Assembly: GCA_942492835.1 (NCBI GenBank) | Contig: OW818645.1 | Location: 3,720,001 to 3,784,000 of the forward strand | DNA: 64,000 nucleotides | Source of the DNA: GWB2-37-7 sp942492835 | GTDB taxonomy: Bacteria > Bacillota > Clostridia > Lutisporales > Lutisporaceae | Direction: 5' to 3' | Shown: piece by piece, positions 51,948 through 60,205 of the stretch | How positions within the stretch are numbered: the stretch's first letter is position 1 | Layout of the letters: every line of letters begins with the position of its first letter | Program-made: the position numbers and the translations under genes | The notes under the pieces: model-generated | Seen by the model: only the letters and a program-made list of their open reading frames with translations | Told to the model about the DNA's origin: nothing | The model's database searches: none

Positions 51948-52392
51948 ACTTCAATATTGCATATGACCAAACAAATCTTGTAGCATGTTCCTGCTCATCA
52001 GTGATGATTTCATAAAGCATATCTCTATGTTTCTTGCTGTTAAGCATTGCCCTGATTCCTCGGTACATTTCCACTGCACCCAGCTCACCATTTATGCTGG
52101 TCTTTATGTTATCAATAAATCTAGGTTCTAAGTCTACCTTAGGAGTTGGAATTTCGATTTCTTCTCCAGTCAAATCCTCATAAATGCTTTGAAACATTCT
52201 GTAGTGTTTACCTTCATCTTCAAATGCAAAACGTAGGTTTTCTTTAACGTCCCTATTGTCAGTCATGTCTTGCATCATTCTGTATTTCTTGTTGTCATGT
52301 CTTTCGTCTTTCATAGCTTCCTTTATTAAATCCAAAAGTCTTCTAATATTCTTTGGTTTATCTGGAATCTGCATATACATATCAGGATTCAT
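51946..52392 (-). CDS. Ferritin-like (rubrerythrin-type) domain protein
   Basis: A 148-aa four-helix protein with carboxylate motifs spaced as in ferritin-like di-iron proteins: AMKDERHDNKKY, FAFEDEGKHYRMFQ, NGELGAVEMYRGIRA and ITDEQEHATRFVW. There is no C-terminal rubredoxin domain. Likely role is iron or oxidant handling, which is inference. ATG at 52392 (GGGAGG 7 nt upstream) is preferred over an upstream in-frame start at 52407. Confidence 0.82.
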   Translation of the reverse strand: MNPDMYMQIPDKPKNIRRLLDLIKEAMKDERHDNKKYRMMQDMTDNRDVKENLRFAFEDEGKHYRMFQSIYEDLTGEEIEIPTPKVDLEPRFIDNIKTSINGELGAVEMYRGIRAMLNSKKHRDMLYEIITDEQEHATRFVWSYAILK

Positions 52393-52464
52393 TAATATAC
52401 CTCCCAAAACAAATTGTCATTACATATTATGCAGATGGAGGGATTAAGATGACACTTGCTTTTT

Positions 52465-54204
52465 CTAGTCTATTACCTCAGATAGCATCTTTGGAAAATA
52501 GTGAAGCTTGCCCTCACTGTCTTTACCAAAGAAAATAACCAATTCCTGTTTGTTATCTGGGTTTGATAACACATCGGTATAGAACACTTCATAGAAGATG
52601 CCCTTTTTCAAGCTTTTGCTAATAATATCCTCATTGGGAAACAATGCTTCAGCCACAACAGAATCTTTCTTAATATGATCCTGTAAGAGCCTTTGTACAT
52701 CGCCTATAGGATATCGCTTTATACTGCTAGGAATTATACCGTTGCCAAAGTACAAAAGCCAATCTAGCTTTATCAGTTCATTTAACTCTAAGCTCATGAA
52801 GCCTTCTAGCTCTGCAAATGTGTATAGTATATTATAAAGCTCCTTGGTGCTTTGTGAGGCGGAATATAATCTATTATTTCTCCAATAATCAGATAAGCTC
52901 TCATAAAAGTTGAAATAAGAGGAGCAGTGTTTTTCAAATATGTAGCGAAGACTATGCTTAAACCTACCTGAGTTATAGTAAAGCTCTAATATTTGCTCAA
53001 TTTCCTTCAGCTTAGTTAACTCTTCGTAGCTAATCCATTTTGAATGCAACACCTCATAGGGGTTAAATTCATTATATTGCAGATCATATTCTTCCGCTCT
53101 TGCTCTTAAGCCTGAGCCCTTTAGAAGCTTAAGGAAGCCTAGTTGAAGCATATCAGGCATTAGTTCATGGATCTCATCAAAAGATCTATGAAAGCTATCT
53201 ATATCCTCAAATGGCAGTCCAGCGATAAGATCCAAGTGCAAGTGACTGTTATGCAATTTTTGCAGTGCTAGAACATTCTGCTTTACCTTTGCTAAATCCA
53301 TTGTCCGACTAATTTCCTTTAAGGCTTGTGGATTAGTAGACTGCACTCCTATTTCAAACTGAAACATATATTTAGGAGCTTCTGCTAGCACTGATATCGT
53401 CTCTTCATCCAGTAGGTCTGCTGCAATTTCAAAGTGGAAATTGGTCTTACCATTTTGAGAGATAATGTATTTAATAATCTCCAAACTATGACTTTTCTTG
53501 CAATTGAAGGTTCTATCTACCAGCTTAACTTGTTTTACACCGCTATCAATGAAAAGCTTTAGATCTTTTTTTATCTTATCCATTGAGAAATATCGGACTC
53601 CATTTAGAGTAGATGACAGACAATATTGACAGTTGAATGGGCATCCCCTGGTGGTCTCATAATATATAATTTTTGTATCAAGCTGTAATAGGTCATCATA
53701 GGGAAAGGGAATGACATCAAGATTTTTTAGGAGTCTGCGTTCTTCATTGCAGATTATTGTTTCTGAAGCTCTATAGGTCAAGCCTGCAATAGACTTTATG
53801 TCTGATTTATCTCCATTTAAATATTCCAAAAGCTCCAGAAGGGTTTCCTCACCCTCACCTCTTATTATATAGTCAATAAAATCATGCTGTAACAAAAGCT
53901 CTTCAGAGTCAAATGAAACCTCAGGTCCTCCTAATACCAAGAGAGCCTTAGGGTTTATCTTTCTAAGACTGCTGCATAGCTTAAGAACCATGTCAATATT
54001 CCAAAGATAACAGGAAAAAGCATATATATCACATTTGCTTATATATATTTCCTTCAATATATTATCTATATGGTCATTGATACTAAACTCCTGTATATGT
54101 ATATTGCTGTAATGAGGTTTACAGTAAGCGTTAAGATACCGAACGGCTAGATTGGTGTGTATGTATTTTGCATTTATTGCTATTAGTAGACAACTTTTCT
54201 TCAT
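52465..54204 (-). CDS. B12-binding-domain radical-SAM protein (DUF4080)
   Basis: A 579-aa protein. The N-terminal B12-binding-like domain is about residues 1-140 (SCLLIAINAKYIHTNLAVRYL, LLVLGGPEVSF). The radical-SAM domain has TTRGCPFNCQYCLSS (CxxxCxxC) and KLVDRTFNCK. A C-terminal DUF4080 domain starts near residue 370. The family is found widely in Clostridia and its reaction is unknown. ATG at 54204 with GGAGG 4-5 nt upstream is chosen over an in-frame ATG at 54216. The 296 bp upstream, before nth, shows no gene. Confidence 0.9.
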   Translation of the reverse strand: MKKSCLLIAINAKYIHTNLAVRYLNAYCKPHYSNIHIQEFSINDHIDNILKEIYISKCDIYAFSCYLWNIDMVLKLCSSLRKINPKALLVLGGPEVSFDSEELLLQHDFIDYIIRGEGEETLLELLEYLNGDKSDIKSIAGLTYRASETIICNEERRLLKNLDVIPFPYDDLLQLDTKIIYYETTRGCPFNCQYCLSSTLNGVRYFSMDKIKKDLKLFIDSGVKQVKLVDRTFNCKKSHSLEIIKYIISQNGKTNFHFEIAADLLDEETISVLAEAPKYMFQFEIGVQSTNPQALKEISRTMDLAKVKQNVLALQKLHNSHLHLDLIAGLPFEDIDSFHRSFDEIHELMPDMLQLGFLKLLKGSGLRARAEEYDLQYNEFNPYEVLHSKWISYEELTKLKEIEQILELYYNSGRFKHSLRYIFEKHCSSYFNFYESLSDYWRNNRLYSASQSTKELYNILYTFAELEGFMSLELNELIKLDWLLYFGNGIIPSSIKRYPIGDVQRLLQDHIKKDSVVAEALFPNEDIISKSLKKGIFYEVFYTDVLSNPDNKQELVIFFGKDSEGKLHYFPKMLSEVID

Positions 54205-54500
54205 AGTAACCTCCAACCATAAGCAGATATGTCTGCTTTCTTTAATTTAATAATAATGCAATTATATATATCGTTAATTATATCAATAATATATCCACTG
54301 ACAAAGCTTTTACTATAAATCTATGAATACTAGAAAAATAAGTATTATTTGTTGTTGCTTTGGCAAAATAACATTGGAAAAGTTGAATACAGGATATTAT
54401 CAAATTTAGATTGCAAGTATTTCAGAAGTATTTTAAAATAAAGTAAGATTTGTAAAGTTTTAATGTAAATATTTATACATAACATATATAGGAGAACTAC

Positions 54501-55160
54501 ATGAGAGATATTGTGGCATTGAAGAAAAAGGTGAGTAAGGTATCTAAGAAACTATTCGAAACTTATCCCGAAGCAACCTGCTCTTTGGATTATCAAGAGC
54601 CGCTGCAACTATTGATTGCTACGATATTGGCAGCTCAGTGTACTGATCGAAGAGTGAATATTGTAACTAAAGAATTGTTTCGAAAATATGAGGGTGTAGA
54701 AGATTTTGCAAACGCAAACATTGAAGAATTAGAGCAGGACATCAAATCTACAGGATTCTATAGAAACAAGGCAAAAAATATTATAGCCTGCTGTAATAAG
54801 TTAATTAGGGAACATGATGGTAAGGTACCTGACAATATGGAAGATTTGACAGCTCTACCTGGGGTAGGACGAAAAACAGCAAATGTTATATTAAGCAATA
54901 TATATGATATACCAGGAGTGATTGTTGATACCCACTGTATTCGACTGTCCAACAGAATTGGACTTTCAGAGCAAGAAAACCCTGTTAAGCTTGAGAAGGA
55001 GCTTATGGAGATAATTCCACGCAAGGATTGGGCTAAATTTAGCAATAATCTTGTTTATCATGGAAGAGCAATTTGTGATGCTAAGAAGCCAAAATGTGAG
55101 TTATGTCCCATATCTAGAGATTGTAAATATTTTGCACTAAACATTTTACATTTGGTTTAA
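54501..55160 (+). CDS. nth: Endonuclease III (DNA glycosylase/AP lyase)
   Basis: Base-excision repair enzyme for oxidised pyrimidines. The 219-aa protein has the helix-hairpin-helix LPGVGRKTANVIL with catalytic Lys125, the catalytic Asp143 in IVDTHCIRL, and the 4Fe-4S loop CDAKKPKCELCPISRDC. The last residues (YFALNILHLV) and the stop codon come from the start of repeat copy B at 55127, so the native C-terminus was probably altered by insertion of the repeat. The catalytic core and cluster are intact. Confidence 0.96.
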   Translation: MRDIVALKKKVSKVSKKLFETYPEATCSLDYQEPLQLLIATILAAQCTDRRVNIVTKELFRKYEGVEDFANANIEELEQDIKSTGFYRNKAKNIIACCNKLIREHDGKVPDNMEDLTALPGVGRKTANVILSNIYDIPGVIVDTHCIRLSNRIGLSEQENPVKLEKELMEIIPRKDWAKFSNNLVYHGRAICDAKKPKCELCPISRDCKYFALNILHLV

Positions 55161-55280
55161 AATGTTTAATGCAAAATATATTCATTTATTCATATGTTAC
55201 AAAAAATATATTACCGATAATACAAAAGCAAATGCTTCTACTACTTTTGTGCATAATAAATCTTTTTCTTTATATATATA
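55127..55280 (-). repeat. Dispersed ~150-bp intergenic repeat, copy B (inverted, fused to nth)
   Basis: Reverse complement of 43945-44097. Its nth-proximal end is a long hairpin: ATATTTTGCACTAAACATTTTA paired with TAAAATGTTTAATGCAAAATAT around a 9-nt loop (55127-55179), with one internal G-T. The distal part has CAAAAG...CTTTTG. It begins inside the last codons of nth. The rest of the gap to 55498 (about 55281-55490) holds nothing I can identify other than the V-ATPase operon's promoter region. Confidence 0.75.
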
Positions 55281-55510
55281 AATCTTTTTTAGAGGGATTG
55301 AGCAAAAAATAACAATGTATATTGAAGTATTATGCGATTTTTAGAAGGGATTTTAGCCAATTTGACGAATTATATTGTGTTGTGTGATGTGATGTTGTTA
55401 AGAAGTGCGATTAGAATATAATTATACAATTTCATAAAAATATGTTAACAAATATAAACTTTTCATCTTACAACATTAAATAAAAAATATAGAAAGAGGT
55501 GGTGAGATAT

Positions 55511-55837
55511 TTGTCAATGGAAGTAGTAAAAAAGATAATCGATACTGAAAGGGAGGGCGAAGAAATAGTAAAGAAAGCTCAGTCTTTTTCAGCAGAAATC
55601 CAAAAAGAATCAAAGGATAAAGCAGAATCAATTATAGAAGAGGCAAAAGAAAAGGCTGAGGAATACTATAAAAATACTATATTTAAATATGAAATGGAAG
55701 CAAAAGAAGCTTCCAAACCATTGCTTGAAGAAAACAAAAGCTCAAAATCGAAGCTTACCAACATACCAACAGAGCTGATGGACAGGGCTGTAAATATGGT
55801 TATTGAGAGGATAGTGAATAGCCATGGCGATAGTTAA
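55511..55837 (+). CDS. V-type ATPase peripheral-stalk subunit G/H-like
   Basis: A 108-aa, highly charged, almost wholly helical protein with a heptad-like coiled coil (VVKKIIDTEREGEEIVKKAQSF; KDKAESIIEEAKEKAEEYY). It heads the V-ATPase operon, where the G/H subunit gene usually lies; it would pair with subunit E to form the peripheral stalk. Start codon: TTG at 55511 is spaced 6 nt from AGGTGGTGA. An in-frame GTG at 55499 is inside the ribosome site, and ATG at 55517 is possible. Its end overlaps the next gene by 14 nt. Confidence 0.82.
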   Translation: MSMEVVKKIIDTEREGEEIVKKAQSFSAEIQKESKDKAESIIEEAKEKAEEYYKNTIFKYEMEAKEASKPLLEENKSSKSKLTNIPTELMDRAVNMVIERIVNSHGDS

Positions 55838-57737
55838 AATGAACAAAATAGCTCTAGCCGCTCCTCAAAGTCAGAAAGATGATGTTTTAAACTTAATACA
55901 GACTGAAGAAGCAATACATATTGTAGATTTAAGTGAAACAGAAATGGATTTTGAAGGGTTAGAGTATTTTACAGAGGACAAAGTGGTAACAGATACTCAA
56001 ATGGATTACAACCATATTAAAGTTGCCTATGAGTTCTTAAAGAAATACAGTAAGAAAAAGAGTGGGTTATTAGACAAGAAGGAAGTAGTATTAAAGAGTG
56101 ATTTCGATGAATTAAATAATAAAATAAACTGGCGAAGCATATATCAAGGCTGTCGTGAAATTGAAGAGGGTATAAACCTCAATAAAAGTGAAAAAAGCAA
56201 GACTACTTCGCAATTAGAGCAATATTCACAATGGGCTAATCTTGATATTACAACAACTGAACTGGATACTCTAAAAAAGGCATCATATTTTATTGGATAT
56301 ATGAACAATAAATATGAATCAAATATGTATGAGGATTTAGATAACGCATTTGATGATATATACATACAAAAAATATCTGAAAAGCAACAAGACATAAATT
56401 TATTTATGCTTTGTCATATTGATGATTCAGAAGATGTTTCTGAAATACTAAAAAAGTATGGCTTTACAAGGGCTACTCTAGACTTAAGTGTATTAGCTAG
56501 TGTTAAGGTTAGTGAGCTTAAGGAGCTTAGTATTAAATTGGATAAAGAGGTTGAAAGCTTAAATGAAAAAGCATTAAACCTATCCGAAAAAATAGGTGAT
56601 ATAGAAAAAATATATGATTTTTACACCGTAAAGCTTGAAAAGGAAAACTCAATATCAAAATTGATGAAAACAAATGAAACATTCATTCTACAAGGATGGA
56701 TTTTTGCGGACAAAGCTGATGAAATAAAAGCTAAGCTTGAGGGCAAATTTAAGGATATATACATAAGTATTGAGGAACCTGAAGCTGAAGAAGATTTCCC
56801 TATTGCCTTAAAGAATAATGCATTTGCTGAGCCCTTTGAAGCAATAACAGAGCTATACAGCTTACCACTTCCAACAGAAATTGACCCTTCACCAGTTATT
56901 GCACCATTTTTCTTGTTCTTCTTTGGAATGATGATGGCAGATATAGGTTATGGAATTGTAATGGCAGCTATAGGATTATTTGCACTTAAGTTTGTAGAAT
57001 TATCTAAAGGCACTAAGAAAATGGTTATGCTTTTGGTATATGGAAGTATTCCAACCATTATATTTGGTATCCTATATGGAAGCTTCTTTGGAGGTATTAT
57101 TAAGCTGACACCGATCTGGATCGATCCTGTTAATAATCCTATGACTGTGTTAGTATGGTCAATGGGATTTGGCTTGATACATTTATTTGCAGGCCTTGGA
57201 GTAAAGGGATACATGCTAATAAAAGCAGGCAAGATTATGGATGCAGTATATGATGTATTATTATGGTATGGTCTGATAATTGGGTTGATATTGCTTTTTA
57301 TAATTGGAGGAACCTTCCCAAAGGTACTTTCAATAGTAAGTGCAGTAGCACTAGTTGCAACTCAAGGTAGAAGCAATACAACTATTGTAGGAAAGTTTTT
57401 TGGAGGCTTGTATGGTTTATACGGTATAACTGGTTATTTAGGTGATGTTTTATCCTATTCAAGACTATTGGCACTAGGACTTGCTACAAGTCTTATAGGC
57501 TGGGCATTTAACTTACTCATTGGAATGGTGAGTGGACCAGCGGTATTTATAGCAGGACCTCTGATATTTGTATTTGGACATACGTTTAACTTTCTGATAG
57601 GAATATTGGGAGCTTTTGTTCATACATGCAGATTGCAATTTCTTGAGTTTTTCGGTAAGTTTTATGAAGGTGGAGGAAAAGCATACACACCTTTAAGAAT
57701 TAATACAAAATTTATAAATGTAAAAAGAGTTAATTAA
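55824..57737 (+). CDS. ntpI: V-type ATPase membrane subunit I (subunit a)
   Basis: A 637-aa subunit. The N-terminal half (about residues 1-330) is cytosolic with long coiled coils. The C-terminal half has about seven membrane helices, with the essential proton/sodium-channel Arg in VLSYSRLLALGLATSLIG. Conserved FFLFFFGMMMADIGYG and FGHTFNFLIGILGAFVHTCRLQFLEFFGKFYEGGG are present. It forms the ion half-channels against the K ring. It is 12 nt upstream of the K gene. Confidence 0.95.
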   Translation: MAIVKMNKIALAAPQSQKDDVLNLIQTEEAIHIVDLSETEMDFEGLEYFTEDKVVTDTQMDYNHIKVAYEFLKKYSKKKSGLLDKKEVVLKSDFDELNNKINWRSIYQGCREIEEGINLNKSEKSKTTSQLEQYSQWANLDITTTELDTLKKASYFIGYMNNKYESNMYEDLDNAFDDIYIQKISEKQQDINLFMLCHIDDSEDVSEILKKYGFTRATLDLSVLASVKVSELKELSIKLDKEVESLNEKALNLSEKIGDIEKIYDFYTVKLEKENSISKLMKTNETFILQGWIFADKADEIKAKLEGKFKDIYISIEEPEAEEDFPIALKNNAFAEPFEAITELYSLPLPTEIDPSPVIAPFFLFFFGMMMADIGYGIVMAAIGLFALKFVELSKGTKKMVMLLVYGSIPTIIFGILYGSFFGGIIKLTPIWIDPVNNPMTVLVWSMGFGLIHLFAGLGVKGYMLIKAGKIMDAVYDVLLWYGLIIGLILLFIIGGTFPKVLSIVSAVALVATQGRSNTTIVGKFFGGLYGLYGITGYLGDVLSYSRLLALGLATSLIGWAFNLLIGMVSGPAVFIAGPLIFVFGHTFNFLIGILGAFVHTCRLQFLEFFGKFYEGGGKAYTPLRINTKFINVKRVN

Positions 57738-57749
57738 GGAGGAGTTATT

Positions 57750-58256
57750 ATGGAATTTACTAATGTTCTTGATTTCTTAAGGAGTTATGGAGGACCAATA
57801 CTTGCAATATTTGGAGCAGCACTTGCAGCATTTATGGCAGGAGTTGGTTCAGCTAGAGGCGTAGGAATGGTTGGAGAGTCAGCAGCAGGACTTGTTACAG
57901 AGGAACCAGAAAAGTTTGGAAAAACACTTATTCTTCAAGTAATACCTGGTACTCAAGGTTTCTACGGATTTATAACTGCTCTTATTCTTCTTCAAAGAAT
58001 AGGACTTTTCACAGGACAATTAGCACCATTAACACTAAGCCAAGGATTTTTATTCTTCTGTGCAGCACTTCCATCAGCAATTGTGCAATATAAATCAGCT
58101 ATATTCCAAGCAAAAACTGCTGTTGCTGGTATGCAGATATTAGCAAAGAGACCAGAGAGATTCTTCGGTGGTGTTATATACGCGGTAATGGTTGAAACAT
58201 ATGCTGTTATTGCACTTATTACATCAATCCTTATGATAGTTAATATAGCAGTATAA
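57750..58256 (+). CDS. ntpK: V-type ATPase proteolipid subunit K (sodium-type ligands)
   Basis: A 168-aa rotor protein with two helical hairpins (four TM helices), as in the 16-kDa NtpK. Residues matching the sodium ligands of Enterococcus hirae NtpK can be read: Thr68 and Gln69 in IPGTQG, Gln120 in FQAKTAVAGMQILAKRPE, and Glu149 in MVETYA. Position 65 is Ile where NtpK has Leu. This supports a sodium-translocating enzyme, an inference. Strong AAGGAGG site before ATG 57750. Confidence 0.95.
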   Translation: MEFTNVLDFLRSYGGPILAIFGAALAAFMAGVGSARGVGMVGESAAGLVTEEPEKFGKTLILQVIPGTQGFYGFITALILLQRIGLFTGQLAPLTLSQGFLFFCAALPSAIVQYKSAIFQAKTAVAGMQILAKRPERFFGGVIYAVMVETYAVIALITSILMIVNIAV

Positions 58257-58269
58257 GGGAGTGGCAGAA

Positions 58270-58875
58270 ATGGCCGGAATTGAAAATCTTCAGAACAGAA
58301 TAATAAAAGATAATGAAGACAGGGCTATGCAAATAGAAAATGATGCAAGGGCTAAAGCAGAAGATATAATTAACCAAGCCAAAAAGAAGGCCGAGGAAAT
58401 AATGAATAACATGAAGGCTAAGGCTGAAAAGGATGGCAAGGAAAGAAAAGATAGACTTATGTCAAGAGCGCAGCTAGATGCAAGAAATGAAATTCTATTT
58501 GCAAAGCAGGAGTCAATAGATAATACATTAAACCATGTGGCGAACAAGATAAATCAAATGGATGACAAACAATATTTTGAATTTATAGAAAAAATAATTC
58601 TTAATAGTGTTGAAACCGGAGAAGAGGAAATTGTTTTCTCAAAAAAAGATAAAGCAAGAATAGAGCCCTCATTTATATCTGAAGTTAACAGTAAGTTAAA
58701 TGCAATGGGTAAGAAGGGCTTAATTAAAATCAGCGACGAAACAAGAGAAATAGGCGCAGGCTTTATTTTGACTCATGGTGGTCTGGAAATAAATTGTTCG
58801 ATTGAATCCCAAATAAGATTACTAAGGGACAGCCTGGAGGGTGAAATTTCAAACCTTCTATTTAAAGGCATGTAA
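58270..58875 (+). CDS. ntpE: V-type ATPase subunit E
   Basis: Peripheral-stalk subunit of 201 aa. It has an N-terminal coiled coil rich in Lys/Glu/Ala (about residues 15-100) and a C-terminal globular domain ending GGLEINCSIESQIRLLRDSLEGEISNLLF, typical of NtpE/AtpE. ATG at 58270 follows GGGAG by 8 nt; a GTG at 58261 in frame overlaps that site. It pairs with the G-like subunit made first in the operon. Confidence 0.92.
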   Translation: MAGIENLQNRIIKDNEDRAMQIENDARAKAEDIINQAKKKAEEIMNNMKAKAEKDGKERKDRLMSRAQLDARNEILFAKQESIDNTLNHVANKINQMDDKQYFEFIEKIILNSVETGEEEIVFSKKDKARIEPSFISEVNSKLNAMGKKGLIKISDETREIGAGFILTHGGLEINCSIESQIRLLRDSLEGEISNLLFKGM

Positions 58876-58895
58876 CCTCATGAGGATGTGTATAA

Positions 58896-59885
58896 ATGGA
58901 TTATTCAATATTTGCCCATAGTATTGCTAGAATAAAAGCTATGGAAAATAGGCTTATAAATAAGGCAAAGCTTGATTCATTAATAGATGCCAGGGATTTT
59001 TCCGACTCCATTAAAATGATTCAAGATACCCAATATGGAGCATATATAACTTCAGCTTCCTATGAGAGTGGTCTAAGAAATGCCCTTGAGGATGTTTATA
59101 GGAACATGTATGAAATTGTACCTGTAAATGAAGTGATAGATGTTCTTGCAGTACGATATGATGGGCACAACATAAAAAGTATCTTAAAAGGTAAATACTC
59201 AGGTATTGATACTTCAGGCATGTTAATTAATGTAGGAACAATTCCAATAGAAAGCTTAAAGCAAATAATTTTGGAAGAAAGCTACAAAGATATACCTGAA
59301 ACGGTAGTGAAAACAGTACAAAAGGCAGTATCAACCTTTAGTGCAACAGGTGATCCACAAGATATAGACTTGATTATTGATAAGGGAATTTATGAATATG
59401 CTATGGAAATAGCAAAAAATAGCAAATATGACTATTTGGTTGAATATGTTAAATTTAATATTGATATAACCAACTTAAAAACCTTTATCAGAATAAAGGC
59501 TCAAGAAAAAAGCATTGAGTTTTTAGACAAGGTGTTTATATACGGTGGAACACTTGAGTATAATTTGTTTTTAAGCTTTATTAATGAAAGCTTGGAAAGA
59601 TTTTCAGAAAAGTTATCCTATACTAGTTTTTCCAAATGGTCAGATCAAGGTATTTCAGAGTATATAAGAAATGGTGATTTGGGAAGCATTGATAGGTATG
59701 GTGACAATTACATAATTGATCATATTAAAAAGTCTAAGTTCATTAGCCTTGGAGCAGAACCTATCATTGCATATATTATAGCCAGGGAAAATGAAATAAG
59801 AGCCTTAAGAATTATCCTAACAGGCAAGAAGAGCAATGTGCATCCAGAAAAGATAAGAGAAAGGATGCGTGAAGTGTATGTATAA
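58896..59885 (+). CDS. ntpC: V-type ATPase subunit C (AC39/d)
   Basis: A 329-aa, mainly helical protein, the funnel-shaped adaptor that links the central stalk to the K ring. It has NVIDVLAVRYDGHNIKSILKGKYSG-like segment (VIDVLAVRYDGHNIKSILKG) and the C-terminal EPIIAYIIARENEIRALRIILTGKKS motif characteristic of the family. ATG at 58896 with GAGGATG. Its stop overlaps the start of the F gene. Confidence 0.93.
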   Translation: MDYSIFAHSIARIKAMENRLINKAKLDSLIDARDFSDSIKMIQDTQYGAYITSASYESGLRNALEDVYRNMYEIVPVNEVIDVLAVRYDGHNIKSILKGKYSGIDTSGMLINVGTIPIESLKQIILEESYKDIPETVVKTVQKAVSTFSATGDPQDIDLIIDKGIYEYAMEIAKNSKYDYLVEYVKFNIDITNLKTFIRIKAQEKSIEFLDKVFIYGGTLEYNLFLSFINESLERFSEKLSYTSFSKWSDQGISEYIRNGDLGSIDRYGDNYIIDHIKKSKFISLGAEPIIAYIIARENEIRALRIILTGKKSNVHPEKIRERMREVYV

Positions 59886-60189
59886 AATAGGAGTAGTAGG
59901 AGAAAGAGATGCTGTATTAGGCTTCTTATCTCTTGGTATGACAGTTAAGGCTGCAGAAAATAGTGAAGAGGCCATGAAAGCTATTGATAACATGGCTAGA
60001 GAAGATTATGGATTGATATTTGTTACTGAAACTATAGCTAAGGACATTGAGGAGACAATTGCAAGATATAAGAGTGAAATGCTTCCAGCAATCATTCTTA
60101 TTCCTGGAAGTCAGGGAAGCCTAGGCATCGGGCTTGCAAAGATTCGAAGCAATGTTGAAAAAGCTGTCGGAGTTGATATATTATCATAG
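59878..60189 (+). CDS. ntpF: V-type ATPase subunit F
   Basis: Central-stalk subunit of 103 aa with a Rossmann-like fold: MYKIGVVGERDAVLGFLSLG, EDYGLIFVTETIA and LPAIILIPGSQGSLGIG. ATG at 59878 overlaps the C stop by 8 nt, implying coupled translation. An in-frame GTG at 59869 is less likely. It sits just before the A and B genes, as usual. Confidence 0.94.
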   Translation: MYKIGVVGERDAVLGFLSLGMTVKAAENSEEAMKAIDNMAREDYGLIFVTETIAKDIEETIARYKSEMLPAIILIPGSQGSLGIGLAKIRSNVEKAVGVDILS

Positions 60190-60205
60190 AAGGAAGGTTG
60201 ATAGC

